Counted from the first letter of the stretch, positions 30,612-42,025 are shown. The stretch: DNA of 64,000 nucleotides from Conchocele bisecta (GCA_029237695.1 CM055266.1:10867805-10931804); one strand, 5' to 3'. Notes: generated by a model from the sequence alone, not told the origin. Numbers and translations are program-made.

Positions 30612-31046
30612 GTACGGAGCCCCGCAGGGGACATGGATATTTTTATTTATTCGTTCCCACGAAATAACAATTCGTTCCCTCACTTTAACAATTCGTTCCC
30701 TCGAATTAACAATTCGTTCCCTCGAATTAACAATTCGTTCCCACGAAATAACAATTCGTTTCCTCCAATTGATAATTCGTTCCCACAACATAACAATTCG
30801 TTCCCACGAAATGACAATTCGTTCCCTCAATTTAACAATTCGTTCCCTCGAATTAACAATTTGTTCCCACGATATAAAAATTCGTTCCCGTTGGAACGAA
30901 TTGTTATTTCGTGGGAAGGAATTGTTAAATTGAGGGAATGAATTGTTAATTCGTGGGAACGAATTGTTAAATTGAGGGAACGAATTGTTATTTCGTGGGA
31001 ACGAATTAATAAAACAGAATTCTACGTCCCCTGCGGGGCTCCGTAC
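30612..31046. mobile_element. P6 foldback element, complete
   Basis: Terminal inverted repeats GTACGGAGCCCCGCAGGGGA at both ends. The left arm holds about eleven 21-base units (GTTCCCACGAAATAACAATTC and variants with TCAATT, TCGAAT or ACGATA in the middle). The right arm has about five units inverted. Several frames stay open only because the unit is 21 bases long; there is no coding evidence. Confidence 0.85.
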
Positions 31047-31638
31047 ATTTATAACGTGGATATAGCGTTATTACTTATTACGACAGCAGAAACAATCGCG
31101 AGATCTATAGCACAGAGTGTACATGTATGTTGTAGTTTTAACGGTCCTAGTGTTATCACTTAAATCGGCAAAAACAAACGACAACATCTATAGCAGCGAT
31201 TTATCACCGTAGTCATCATCGCCATTGCCAGCTACATCAGTGACGTAAAAATACACCGATACACAATAAAACAAAGTGTTTGAAGGCTAAAACAAGCTCC
31301 AAGATGACGTCACATGGGTATGAATACGTACACATGCAATTTATATTGACATGGACGTTTTGACAGGCATACATGATTGATAATGCTTCATTATAATACA
31401 AAGTATATCAATTTACTGCTTCTATAACTTGATACGAGAATTTTTCGCCCAAAATTTACATCTACAATTGAGTTGAATTGGTCCGTAAATGACGCATTGA
31501 GCCAATGATCCGCACAAATAAACATTATGAGCAGGTTCTCCAACGTGGCCACAAAGGAACGTTAATTATCGTCGTTGTGTGCGTCAATGATGGATCGTAG
31601 CTAGTTATTTCCCTTTGTAAATCTATTTACAGAGGTCT
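31047..31638. other. No recognised feature
   Basis: No exon or repeat family recognised. Confidence 0.4.
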
Positions 31639-31889
31639 GGGGGCCGTTTCACTATTTCAATAAACTTCTTGCGACTAAAATGTTCGTAAGTGCAATATTA
31701 TGATAGTCTGTAAATATCACATTAGCAATGTTTTCTTGTAAACAATTGCTGGATTTACATTTATTGAGCATAGGCTGCATATGCAGCCTATGCTCAATAA
31801 ATGTAAATCCATCAATTGAAATTGATAGACTATTCTAAATTTGCACTTACGAACATTTTAGTTGTACGAAGTTTAGTGAAACGGGCCCC
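31639..31889. mobile_element. P1 MITE copy, intact
   Basis: GGGGGCCGTTTCACTATTTC to GTTTAGTGAAACGGGCCCC, with a short duplication in the left terminus. Confidence 0.86.
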
Positions 31890-32652
31890 TGATCCCTGTC
31901 TGTATTTCAGCATTTATTTCTTACCGAATAGCACAAACATTGAGATTTGCGGAACAGAGTAGACCCAGATCAGACTGCACATCTGTGCAGTCTGATCTGA
32001 GTCTACACTGATTGCAATAACGTTAATAATATATGTGTGAAAATATGAATCTGGTAAATAATGCAGTCCAGGATCAGATTGCGCAGATATGTAGGGTGAT
32101 CTGGATCAACACGCCTCATGGTGTTCCTACGGCTTGAAAGAACGAAGAAATGAACTTTCCCTAACCAGCCACCATAATATTCCAAATACTTTGTTTAGGA
32201 ACAAGCAACAAACAATTAAATTGCACTATGCTATGGGGCTACACTGGTCGCATAGACGATCAACCTCATTTCTCCTGTCGCAGCCTTTTCACATACTTAC
32301 CCCATGTATGTACATGTACATCGTACATTCATTTCGTGAATTCTTGTCAAGATGTTGGGTAAATAAATAATGACTGACGAAATTTGTCAAATACGACCTC
32401 ATAAAACACAGCGTTTGACACGTATACTAATGTACATATGCGCCCACCATTCACGTACATATAACTATACAGTACCAGAAAACTATATAGATCGTTATCA
32501 TGCTACAGGAGTGTGATATTTGATCAGGAACAACGCTGGTGACAAATGCCATAAGCCCCATTTCTCCAGTCTCAGCCACATACCACCAGTGCCTCGACTA
32601 ACTGGTCAGGTGCAACAATCTCACAGAGAGACGATGATCTAATGTACTCGTT

Positions 32653-32873
32653 TGTACACTACCACCTGCGCTAATCCTGTCAATAATTGTCAATTTCTCG
32701 ATGCCAAAACACTTGAACATTGTACTTGAAATCAAGCAGCTTGATTGGCTGAGTCTGAGCTGTGATACAACTCAAGCTCAGACAATCAAATTGCTTGAAT
32801 GCGAGTTGGCATTGCCAATTGATCTTCGAAAACGTTGATACTAGTGGCAAGATTAACGCAGGCCGTTCTGTAG
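32653..32873. mobile_element. P8 MITE copy
   Basis: TACACTACCACCTGCGCTAA at the left, a TGAGCTGTGATACAACTCA hairpin, and AAGATTAACGCAGGC at the right. Confidence 0.8.
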
Positions 32874-32896
32874 CATCTGAAGTGTACCCAGTATAT

Positions 32897-33339
32897 AGAG
32901 AATAGTAGGTTAGTGCCGTGAATGGGAAAAAATATCTGGCAAGGCTCAGAAAACGGAAAATATAATTTCTTTATTTCTCATCAGAAGTATATGTAGTGAC
33001 CACCATTTGAACCGTCTCGCCGAGACGGTTCAAATGAGTGGTCACAACATATACTTTGGTTCAGAAATAAGGAAAATAGATAGAGAATAGTAGGTTAGTG
33101 CCGTGAATGGGAAAAAATATCTGGCAAGGCTCAGGAAACGGGGGGCTCTGTCGAGCACATCCCGTTTCCGTGCCGCGCCAGATATTGTTTTCCCATTCAC
33201 GGCACTAACCTACTATTCTATTTATCCCGTCAACACCTACAAATGGCTGTAAAATGCAAAAATAGTATTGACTGGATATCAAAAATCTTTCACGGCACCG
33301 TGTTTCAAGGCACATACGCACTGTGTTGACGGGATAAAT
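32897..33339 (+). mobile_element. P3 composite MITE with extra hairpin
   Basis: Starts as P3 module A, but after GGCAAGGCTCA it enters a different hairpin of about 125 bases (32951-33075: GAACCGTCTCGCCGAGACGG centre). Module A then restarts at 33080 and is followed by module B. Confidence 0.8.
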
Positions 33340-33524
33340 TGGAATGCGCGGACACTGATCGCAAAGACGCATCTCCCCGATAGTCTCATGACGGGTCTAG
33401 TCAAGCCTCATATAGTGTCGCTAATTAGGACACATACTTCCCGCTTATACCACCTGCCTATCTTGTGATACGTCAGAAACATAGAACTACTGTTCCATAT
33501 TTCTTTTGTATGTACATTGATATG

Positions 33525-34142
33525 GCAGCTTAAAACGGACATGCGCATTCGTACCAACGATATAGCATCTGGTTCCCACGACATAGCATCTCGTTCCCAC
33601 GACATAGCATCTCGTTCCCACGATATAGCATATCGTTCACACGACATAGCATATCATTCACACGACATAGCATATCGTTCACACGACATAGCAGCATATT
33701 TTAGATATCTCGTTCCCACGACATAATCAGCCAATCAAAATGTAGCACCATGGTCATCCGATATGGTAGAGTAATAATTGCTATTCTGTTCGCCGATTAA
33801 GTTGTTCGAACGAGATGATATTATCTCGAGGGAACGATATGCTATATCGTGGCAACGAGATGCTATCTCGTGGGAACGACATAGCTAACTCGTGGTAAGG
33901 AGATGCTATCTCGAGGGAACGGGATGATATGGCCTGAGAACCAGATGCTATGTCGTTAGTTGCGAACGGTTACTCGTGCAATCTGGCTACGAACGGTACG
34001 GGGGCAGAATTAAAAAGAGTTACCGTTCGCAACTACTATGTCGTGGGAACAACATAGCTAACTCATGGGAACGAGATGCTGTGTCGTGGTAACGATATGC
34101 TATGTCGTTGGAAAGAACTTGCGCATGTCCCTTTTAAGCTGT
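33525..34142. mobile_element. P6-like foldback element, second type
   Basis: Ends GCAGCTTAAAACGGACATGC / GCATGTCCCTTTTAAGCTG. The arms consist of 21-base units of the form CGTTCCCACGACATAGCATCT, direct on the left and inverted on the right. A P13 hairpin (33955-34045) sits in the right half. Confidence 0.78.
33955..34045. repeat. P13 hairpin
   Basis: TAGTTGCGAACGGTTACTCG ... AAAGAGTTACCGTTCGCAAC. Other copies are at 52735-52822 and 58051-58134. Confidence 0.7.
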
Positions 34143-34378
34143 CGTACATTGATGATACTTTAATGCCAGGCGATGGCTAGGAGTTGTTGAACGTTTAAAA
34201 CGAAACAATGGACAACGTAGTGAAGACGAAGGTTTTGTACAACGATATACATAGAAACCATTGTCGTTTGTTTGTATGTACGTGAAAACGATATTGTCAT
34301 TTAAATACCCGGATTTCAACTATTTCAACGCCTGTCGTTTCTTTCAACGCGTCGTTTTGACATCTTTTTCATTGTTTT

Positions 34379-34449
34379 TTAATTAGAAAATGATGCGTTC
34401 GTTGGTTTAAACGTGTCACGTTTAAACCAACGAACGCATTATTTCTAAT
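34379..34449. repeat. Perfect palindrome
   Basis: ATGCGTTCGTTGGTTTAAAC and inverse with a GTGTCAC centre. Confidence 0.8.
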
Positions 34450-34658
34450 CATGCAAAAGAAAATGATTTCAGAACACTGTGTAACCGATCGTTCGTTTGT
34501 GCAACCAGGAACAAATCAGGGCTGTATGCGTGACATGATGATAGGATTGAGGGTATCAATCTCTTTCTAATGGACAAATACACGAAATTTGTATTAACTC
34601 CTGGAAATTCTTACATTAGGCCGGGAATTGCATACGGCTTTTTGTTGCCTATCTGATT

Positions 34659-34715
34659 AATACGGAGCCCCGCAGGGGACATGGATTTGTTTTTATTAAT
34701 TCGTACATGTACATG
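34659..34715 (+). mobile_element. P6 foldback terminal fragment
   Basis: TACGGAGCCCCGCAGGGGAC, then ATGGATTTG and ATTAATTCGT. The arrays are missing. Confidence 0.7.
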
Positions 34716-34945
34716 CATATAAAAACAATCGATACTCGTTTCTATGCAAATCGTTGTACAAACCGATCATTTTAACATCGTTTCCCATTCGTTTTCGTTT
34801 GTTTCGTTTGGGAACCTTCAACAAATATTCGCTGTATCGCCAATGACGAAAAGGGCGGTAATCGCGAAACTGACTTAATGATAAGAAATATCAGTTGTCG
34901 CCCATAACATGTTCTATGAGCAATGAGAAAATGGCAAGTATTATT

Positions 34946-35165
34946 TACACTACAGCCTGCGCTAAACTTGTCAATATCTGTAAATTTCTTTTTATTCAAA
35001 CTACATGGATATTATGCTTCAAAGCAAGTAACACGATTGTCTCAGCCTGTGCTGTGCTACAGCTCAGGCTCATGCAATAAATTTGCTTGAGTGCGAGTTG
35101 GCATTGCCAAGAGATGTTCGGAAACATTTACAATCTGGGCAAGATTAACGCAGGCGGTTATGTAC
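34946..35165. mobile_element. P8 MITE copy
   Basis: TACACTACAGCCTGCGCTAA at the left and AAGATTAACGCAGGCGGTTA at the right, with CAGCCTGTGCTGTGCTACAG in the centre. Confidence 0.8.
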
Positions 35166-35815
35166 AGCGATGTTCATCCGCAGGTACGAGGAGAAATCGA
35201 CGAGAGCCAGTACGCGGAGTATCGACCGGACAGGTGCACTAAAATATAAATTACATTCTTTTCTGATAGTCGTACCCGGCGATCACCATGGATGTCTTGC
35301 TGTTGTCCTATCTTTTCTATCATAGCTCTTGTGTGTGACAAAGTTTACAAAGGCGATAAACCGCCCAGGTTGTTCGCTGTAGAGAAGTCCGTCCCACTGT
35401 AGTCCCAAAATGTAGTCCCATTGTGCTTAATGGTGTCCCATGGTGTCCGGTTTAGAGAGGTTCCACTGTACAGATAATTGGGAAATTGTCTTATAAGCGC
35501 TCTTCCGTGCATCATGCAGGCGAGAACAGGCTCTTCTATAACAGTTCATATGAATCAAACTTGGCATTGTTTGATTGCTAATCTATTTGCCTAAGAATTT
35601 GATACACTTTCGCTGTGAATTTAATGTGTTGATGCCACGGGAGATTATATTCTTGTGAAAATTGTCCATCTCGTGGGAATATCATTCTAATGGAGTCATT
35701 AACAGTGCATCCCATATATTTACTGGACTGCATTCACTTAGTTGTGTGTGTAAAATACATTGAACAGGAGGTATCCACGGATTTAACGTAATTTTCTCGG
35801 TAAATTGGTACCGCG
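35166..35815. other. Mostly unique sequence with a P12 half copy
   Basis: A P12-like GGTGTCCGGTTTAGAGAGGT lies near 35437-35470. Nothing else recognised. Confidence 0.4.
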
Positions 35816-35817
35816 GG

Positions 35818-36195
35818 GTTTATTTGATATAAAGCCCGCGCGGGTGGACGACGCAATCGGCGCGGCCTAGTGTCTGGGTCCGCGTTTTATCCCCGTCCCG
35901 TCGCGACTTGTCAGTGAGGATATAGCGATTCCCAAAGTGGTCGGTGAATGAGGCGGCTATTGATCCTTCCGAATCCGGCGCCGACGAAATGTGTAACCGC
36001 AATCGTCGCTAGTGTTGGCATTGTATGAATGTATTCATGGGGTCGGATGGAGACGAGACGGAGGGGCGAGGATTTTCAGCCTTTGTTGGAGGTCCCCAGG
36101 GTGTCCGGCTTTCAGAGACTCCACCGTAATGTTTAACCCCAGTCATCACTAGTGTTGGCATTGTATGACTGTATCCATGGGGTCGACTGGAGACG
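35818..36195. other. CpG-rich block with a local direct repeat
   Basis: 35818-36003 is unusually GC- and CpG-rich. On the minus strand it is open for about 60 codons with no recognised domain. TAGTGTTGGCATTGTATGA followed by ATGGGGTCG occurs twice (36011, 36150), so part of it is a local duplication. It could be a decayed exon or a SINE-like fragment; I cannot decide. Confidence 0.4.
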
Positions 36196-36199
36196 TGAA

Positions 36200-36506
36200 T
36201 TTATCCCGTCAACACAGTGCGTATGTGCCGTGAAACACGGTGCCGTGAAACATTTTTGATATCCTGTCAATACGACCTAATCACTGCGTATGAATATATG
36301 CAGTGGCTGGGATTATTTGTTTGCATTTTAAAGCCATTAGTAGGTGTTGACGGGATAAATAGAATAGTAGGTTAGTGCCGTGAATGGGAAAAAATATCTG
36401 GCGCGGCTCGGAAACGGGATGTGCTCGGCAGAGCCTCGCCCATCCCGTTTCCTGAGCCTTGCCAGATATGTTTTTCCATTCACGGCACTAACATACTATT
36501 CTCTAT
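36200..36506 (-). mobile_element. P3 composite MITE
   Basis: Module B then module A in reverse orientation, followed directly by a P12 copy. Confidence 0.83.
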
Positions 36507-36507
36507 T

Positions 36508-36580
36508 TACAGTGAAATCTCTCTAAACCGGACACCCTGGGAGGTCCCCAGGGTGTCCGGTTTAGAGAGATTCCACCGTA
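36508..36580. mobile_element. P12 short palindromic MITE
   Basis: TA plus CAGTGAAATCTCTCTAAACC and inverse plus TA, with centre CTGGGAGGTCCCCAG. Confidence 0.82.
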
Positions 36581-36829
36581 CATCAGCAATATGAGCTCTC
36601 TGGTACATGCGCGTGTGTTTTGCAATCATGAACCGACATTATCATTAGAGATACATGAGAGTTAAACGGATGAAAGTTAAGCACAATTATTCCAGCGACT
36701 GGCGAAATTGGGTCGCATGGATTTTGCGACCATTCACTCTGCAATAGTTAAATACTTATTCAAAGGCAAACTCAAACTGGCATGTCACATTGAATGGATT
36801 ATATACGTTTCACCATTATACATATAAAT

Positions 36830-36863
36830 TCTCTTATTATTCTCTTATTATTCTCTTATTAGC
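36830..36863 (+). repeat. 11-base tandem repeat
   Basis: TTCTCTTATTA repeated three times. Confidence 0.8.
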
Positions 36864-36868
36864 ATATG

Positions 36869-37301
36869 CAAGGTGTATGATCACGTGGTACTAACAACAA
36901 CAACAAGTACTGAAATTTCCAGAATCCATCTGAATCAAAGTACCTATTATTTTATAGTGTCCTTATTACGTAGCTGATTTTGATGAAATATGGCGCATCA
37001 AACGCGTCTTGTTAAGCTGCATTTGGTGGTCTATGTATTTTCGCCCAAACTTCTGTCGTTTTTGCGAAGAATCGATTACCGTGTCTCCGACACGGAAATC
37101 GATTCTTCGCAAAAACGACATAAGTCTGTGCCAAGCTCCCTGGACCACCAAATGCAGCTGATGAAGACGCGTTTGTCAACGGTTGCGCCATATTTCATCA
37201 AAATCCGTATCATAATAAGGAAAATATCAAATAATACTTTCAAGATTTCAACACTTTCAGCCACTGTCGTTGTTGTTATAACCACGTGATCATGCACCTT
37301 G
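36869..37301. mobile_element. P2 MITE copy, complete
   Basis: CAAGGTGTATGATCACGTGG to ACGTGATCATGCACCTTG, with 5-base target duplication ATATG (36864-36868, 37302-37306). Confidence 0.88.
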
Positions 37302-37356
37302 ATATGTATGGTTATGAAAACACGTATACACGGACACCTTGCTGCGAAAAGGCACC

Positions 37357-37872
37357 TTAAAGGTACAACCCCACTAAGTAGGCACAAATTGTTCTTTATA
37401 TCAGACATCATCTGAGACATTTTCTGGCAAAATAAAAATGCATACCCCATTACACCACGTATTGATTGGCATTATTATACATTGTACATCAGACGTAAAT
37501 TTCCACACTGATACCAGGGGCGATAACCGTGTTTTCTTAAAATGTTAACGGACATTACTATTTATTATCTGTATTTATTTTTCTATGTACAATGATCATA
37601 CTTTATAATCTGTAGAAAATGTATTTGTTTCAGGTGACGCGTTTAATTAGTATACATAATTAAAAAATAGCATGCCGCATTTGCATATGAAAATAGCATG
37701 ATACCACCGCGCGTCACTATCAGTAAAATAAATATTACTAAATGATTATATCTGTATAGCGGGCACTCGTACGATTTAGAAATGGTGGAATAGCGACACA
37801 ATTACAATGTATACACTTATTTAATTCCTATAAAGAACATCGTGTGCTTACTGAGTGGACATGTACCTTTAA
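37357..37872. mobile_element. P4 MITE copy
   Basis: TTAA on both sides (37357-37360, 37869-37872), ends AGGTACAACCCCACTAAG / CTGAGTGGACATGTACCT. Confidence 0.83.
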
Positions 37873-38047
37873 GAAGTTTACTACCACCATAGGCCCAGAT
37901 CAGCCTGCTCATTGATGATCAGCGTAGTCTGGACAGGGCCTACGGTGTTCACCGCCTAGTTACTGAACTCGTGATACTAGGAAAACGCAACTATGCGATT
38001 ATACAAGACGATCATGACCTACACTTGCTTCAACGGCCGTACGGTCG

Positions 38048-38533
38048 GTACACCGCAGCCTGCGTAAATCTTGCATACAGTCTGAGTTTGTGCCAATTAA
38101 ACACAATTCAATCAAAAACATATTTTAATTTAAGTCGGCAGAAAAACGTGGAAAAGACAGTAGATGTCAACGTTTGTGAAAATCTACTGGGAATACCGAC
38201 TCGCAATCAAGCAGTTTGATTGTCTGAGCCTGAGCTGTAGCACAACTCAGGCTCAGACAATCAATCTGTTTGATTTCAGATATTCAGTGTGAGAACACTA
38301 TAAGAACACCACAAATTGGTATATATATCTGATGCATATGTTGAAATTATTGAAGAATGTATGTATGCATGTTTGGCATACCCCATGTACTTGCAGTATA
38401 CACGCATACTTGCCTCGTATAGCATTTGTAAAAATGATCAGAGTGAATAAATCTTTGTAAACGGAACAATATAATATTTTGTCATGAAGAAAGTGACAAC
38501 TGTTGGCAAGTATTATCGCAGGCGTTAGTGTAC
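38048..38533. mobile_element. P8 MITE with internal foreign pieces
   Basis: TACACCGCAGCCTGCGTAAA at the left and ATTATCGCAGGCGTTAGTGT at the right, with a typical hairpin at 38221-38262. It contains a P7b terminal fragment (38112-38162, ending CGTGGAAAAGACAGTAG) and an unassigned stretch. Confidence 0.72.
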
Positions 38534-38910
38534 TTTGTTCTCAGTCGGCGAGTCATATACATTCGCATAACGCACTGTGGAATCATAATCGGTAACACAT
38601 TTTGTTACGCAAACCCTCTCTATCTGACAATGCCAATTTGGCTAATTAAGCTGAACAGGTATTAATTGTCGTTAATTGTCGTTAACGCCACTCACTTATG
38701 ACGGGTACTCCGGGAATGGCGGCTGCCGGCGAAGAGCACGTGTGAAACTATCGCACCACGTGTTAAAATTATGTCCTGTCGATGAAACAATATGACTAGT
38801 ACGTAAATACGCTCTATTTTTAGTTGTTGTTTTTTGTGTTTAAATACAGTGTTAAAGCATTTATAATTACAGTGGGCTTGGGCTGCACGCATCACATTAG
38901 TTACAGCAAT

Positions 38911-39117
38911 TACACAACCACCGGCGTTAATCTTGTCTGGGTATCTATTGGCAATGCTAACTCGCAATCAAGCAATTTGTCTGAGCCCGAGTTGTAGCAC
39001 AAGTAGCACAACTCAGGCTCAACCAATCAAGCTGCTGGATTTCAAGCACAATATTCAAGTATTTTGAAACAAAGAAATTGACAAATAGTTGCAAGATTAA
39101 TGCTGGCGGTACTGTAC
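38911..39117. mobile_element. P8 MITE copy
   Basis: ACACAACCACCGGCGTTAAT at the left and AAGATTAATGCTGGCGGTAC at the right. Confidence 0.8.
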
Positions 39118-39184
39118 CGTACAAAAACATACCCACGTGCCTTAATTGTGAAAGCATCCATTTTCATGAGTAGTGTCACGTATA

Positions 39185-39448
39185 TAGAGAATAGTAGGTT
39201 AGTGCCGTGAATGGGAAAAAATATCTGGCAAGGCTCAGGAAACGGGATGGGCGAGGCTCTGCCGAGCACATCCCGTTTCCGTGCCGCGCCAGATATCTTT
39301 TCCCATTCACGGCACTTAACCTACTATTCTATTTATCACCTACACCTACAAATGGCTGTAAAATGCAAAAATAGTATTGACTGGATATCAAAAATGTTTC
39401 ACGGCACCGTGTTTCACGGCACATACTCGCTGTGTTGACGGGATAAAT
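39185..39448 (+). mobile_element. P3 composite MITE
   Basis: Intact module A hairpin and module B. Flanks TATAT/ATATA. A P12 copy begins two bases after it. Confidence 0.84.
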
Positions 39449-39449
39449 A

Positions 39450-39522
39450 TACAGTGGAACCTCGCTAAGCCGAATACACTGGGAGGTCCCCAGTGTGTCA
39501 GGTTTAGAGATGTTCCACTGTA
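39450..39522. mobile_element. P12 short palindromic MITE
   Basis: TA plus CAGTGGAACCTCGCTAAGCC at the left and GTTCCACTG plus TA at the right. Confidence 0.82.
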
Positions 39523-39564
39523 AATCAGACATTAATTTGACTATGCCGCGGTATTAGTAATCTA

Positions 39565-39730
39565 GTGACAATGCCAGTTCACAGTCAATCAAGTTGATTG
39601 TATGAGCCGGAGCTGTAGCACAGCTCAGGCTCAGACAATCAAATTGCTTGATTTCAAGACCTATATTAAAATATTTTTAAATAAAAAATTGACAAATATC
39701 CGCGGCAAGATTAACACAGGCTGTAGTTAC
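39565..39730. mobile_element. P8 MITE, left end eroded
   Basis: GAGCTGTAGCACAGCTCAGG hairpin and AAGATTAACACAGGCTGTAG end. Confidence 0.72.
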
Positions 39731-39995
39731 GCAAACTTTAATGGCGCACGTCGTCATACCGCGAACGATAATCGTCACGAATGTGGCCAGGTACGAAAAT
39801 CGCGAATATTAGTAGCCGCGAAATTTAGTTCGTTTACAGTATGCGATTGTGCGTTGCGAATTTGAACAGGCGTTATCATCATAAATGTACACCGATGAAA
39901 TCCATAGCATAAAGGATACACAAACTGCCTGCGTGTGCGGTTTAGAGAGGTTCTACTGTACATGTATTGTAGATGTAATGAACATGTACATGTAT

Positions 39996-40397
39996 CAAGG
40001 TGCATGATCACGTGGTTACAACAACAACAACAACGTCGCCCACTTCAAAGTAAGTATTATTTGATATTTTCCTTAATATGCAACGGATTTTGATGAAATA
40101 TGGCTCAGCAAACGCGTCTTCGTGAGATGCATTTGGTGGTCCATGGAGTTTGGCACAGACTTATGTCGTTTTTGCAAAGAATCGATTCTTTCGATTCTTC
40201 GCAATAACGACAGAAGCTTTGGCGAAAATACAGAGACCACCAAATGCAGCTTAACAAGACGCGTTTGATGCGCCACATTTCATCAAAATCCGTTACGTAA
40301 TAAGGATAATATAAAATTATACGTACTTTGAATCAGATGGATTCTGGAAGTTTCAGTACTTGTTGTTGTTGTTAGTACCACGTGATCATACACCTTG
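39996..40397. mobile_element. P2 MITE copy, complete
   Basis: CAAGGTGCATGATCACGTGG to ACGTGATCATACACCTTG, 5-base duplication TGTAT on both sides. Confidence 0.88.
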
Positions 40398-40522
40398 TGT
40401 ATGTCCATAATCGCATATCACAGAGGAATGTCTTGCGGTGTGCAGATTCGTGAATTGCAGTTTTTAATCTCGATATGACGAGCACAATGGGGACCTCACA
40501 GGGAGTTCAATGTACACTATAT

Positions 40523-40935
40523 AGAGAATAGTAGGTTGGTGCCGTGAATGGGAAAAAATATCCGGCAAGGCTCAATAATTTCTTTATTTCTCATCAGAAG
40601 TATATGTTGTGACCACTCATTTGAACCGTCTCGCCGAGACGGTTCAAATGAGTGGTCACAACATATACTTTGGATTAGAAATAAGGAAAATAGATAGAGA
40701 ATAGTAGGTTAGTGCCGTGAATGGGAAAACATATCTGGCAAGGCTCTGCCGAGCACATCCCGTTTCCGTGCCGCGCCAGATATTTTTTCACATTCACGGC
40801 ACTAACGTACTATTCTATTTATCCCGTCAACACCTACAAATGGCTGTAAAATGCAAAAATAGTATTGACTGGATATCAAAAATGTTTCACGGCACAGTGT
40901 TTCACGGCACATACGCACTGTGTTGACGGGATAAA
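40523..40935 (+). mobile_element. P3 composite MITE with extra hairpin
   Basis: Same arrangement as 32897-33339: module A start, foreign hairpin (about 40568-40692), module A restart, module B. The second module A core is shortened. Confidence 0.8.
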
Positions 40936-41193
40936 TTGTATTAGCGCTACACGGTCCGTGTATATGTACGTGTGACCCCCGTTTTACTGTCTGTACATGT
41001 TTTTGGGCCACACAATTATCATTTTTCTTAGGCTATAAAATAAATGAAGTTGAAGTTTCCTGGATGCATACGGCAGCGTCATGACATATAAGTCGACTAA
41101 ACCGCAGTTAGTCTCACTTACAATTTAGGTTTAATCAATCACTTCGGTTTCCCCGCGTGCCCTGGGCCTCCAATATTGGAGAGTTTGCTGTAG

Positions 41194-41563
41194 CAAGGTG
41201 TATGATCAAGTGGTACTAACAACAACAACAAGTACCGATTCAAAGTACGTATTCTTTTATAGTGTCCTTATTACGTAACGGACTTTGAGGAAATATGGCG
41301 CATCAAACGCGTCTTGTTCAGCTGCATTTGGTGATCTCTGTATTTTCGCCCAAACTTCTGTCGTTTTTGCGAAAAATCGATTCTTCGCAAAAACGACATA
41401 AGTCTGTGACAAACTCCATATACCACCAAATGCAGCTCATGAAGACGCGTTTGCTGCGCCATATTTCATCAAAATCAGTTGCATATTAAGGAAACTATCA
41501 AATAATACTTACTTTGGAGTGGGCGACGTTGTTGTTTTTGTAACCACGTGATCATGCACATTG
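41194..41563. mobile_element. P2 MITE copy
   Basis: CAAGGTGTATGATCAAGTGG to ACGTGATCATGCACATTG. Flanks TGTAG/TATAG are a 5-base duplication with one change. Confidence 0.85.
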
Positions 41564-41611
41564 TATAGCCCCAGTGACGTACTATAGGTACATGTGCACG
41601 TTTCGTTAGTA

Positions 41612-41820
41612 GAGTGGAATTGTAACCGAGAAGTTACGACCTCCGACTGTCTCTCCGGCGGCCCGGATTCGATCCTCGATCTCGGCACTGGTGTTTATGA
41701 AATACGTTTGTATTTCCCGCTGTACAAGCTGGTTCTACCCAGGTGTGCCATATAGCGGCTTGATATGCGGGTATTCAAGACCGAAGAGTCAATCGGGACC
41801 CTTAAATCGAGCAACAAACG
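41612..41820 (+). mobile_element. tRNA-derived SINE, second type
   Basis: GTGGAATTGTAACCGAGAAG (box A-like) and GGATTCGATCCTCGATC (box B-like), then a body with GTTTATGAAATACGTTTGTA. Not a functional tRNA gene: no cloverleaf can be closed and the body continues. Confidence 0.6.
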
Positions 41821-42025
41821 AACAAACGTTTCGTTAGTGGCCCACACAAAACAAACCGCGGATTAACTGATTTAAATTTTCTTTACCATTTTCCTGATTT
41901 CCCAATGAAAATATATGTTGACACCACTCATTTGAACTGTCTCGATGGATTAATCCCTTAAATCCGGAATACACATTTGGTTATATTAAAAGTTTTCTCG
42001 CGACAGGTTTTCCACAACTTGTTCA

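Noticed and set aside
30543..30941. Open frames with repeated NNSFPR-type peptides in the foldback arrays (also at 25000 and 42100)
   Set aside because: The DNA unit is 21 bases, so any stop-free frame repeats as a 7-residue peptide. Several frames on both strands are open at once, there is no start context or splice signal, and the ends are transposon-like.
30612..31046. CRISPR array
   Set aside because: The repeats are adjacent 21-base units with six variable bases and no true spacers, in an animal genome.
31935..32290. Additional P9 copies
   Set aside because: Only short pieces (CAGATCAGACTGCACATCTG, CTACACTGGTCGC) are shared. They may be another related family, so I did not list them as P9 elements.
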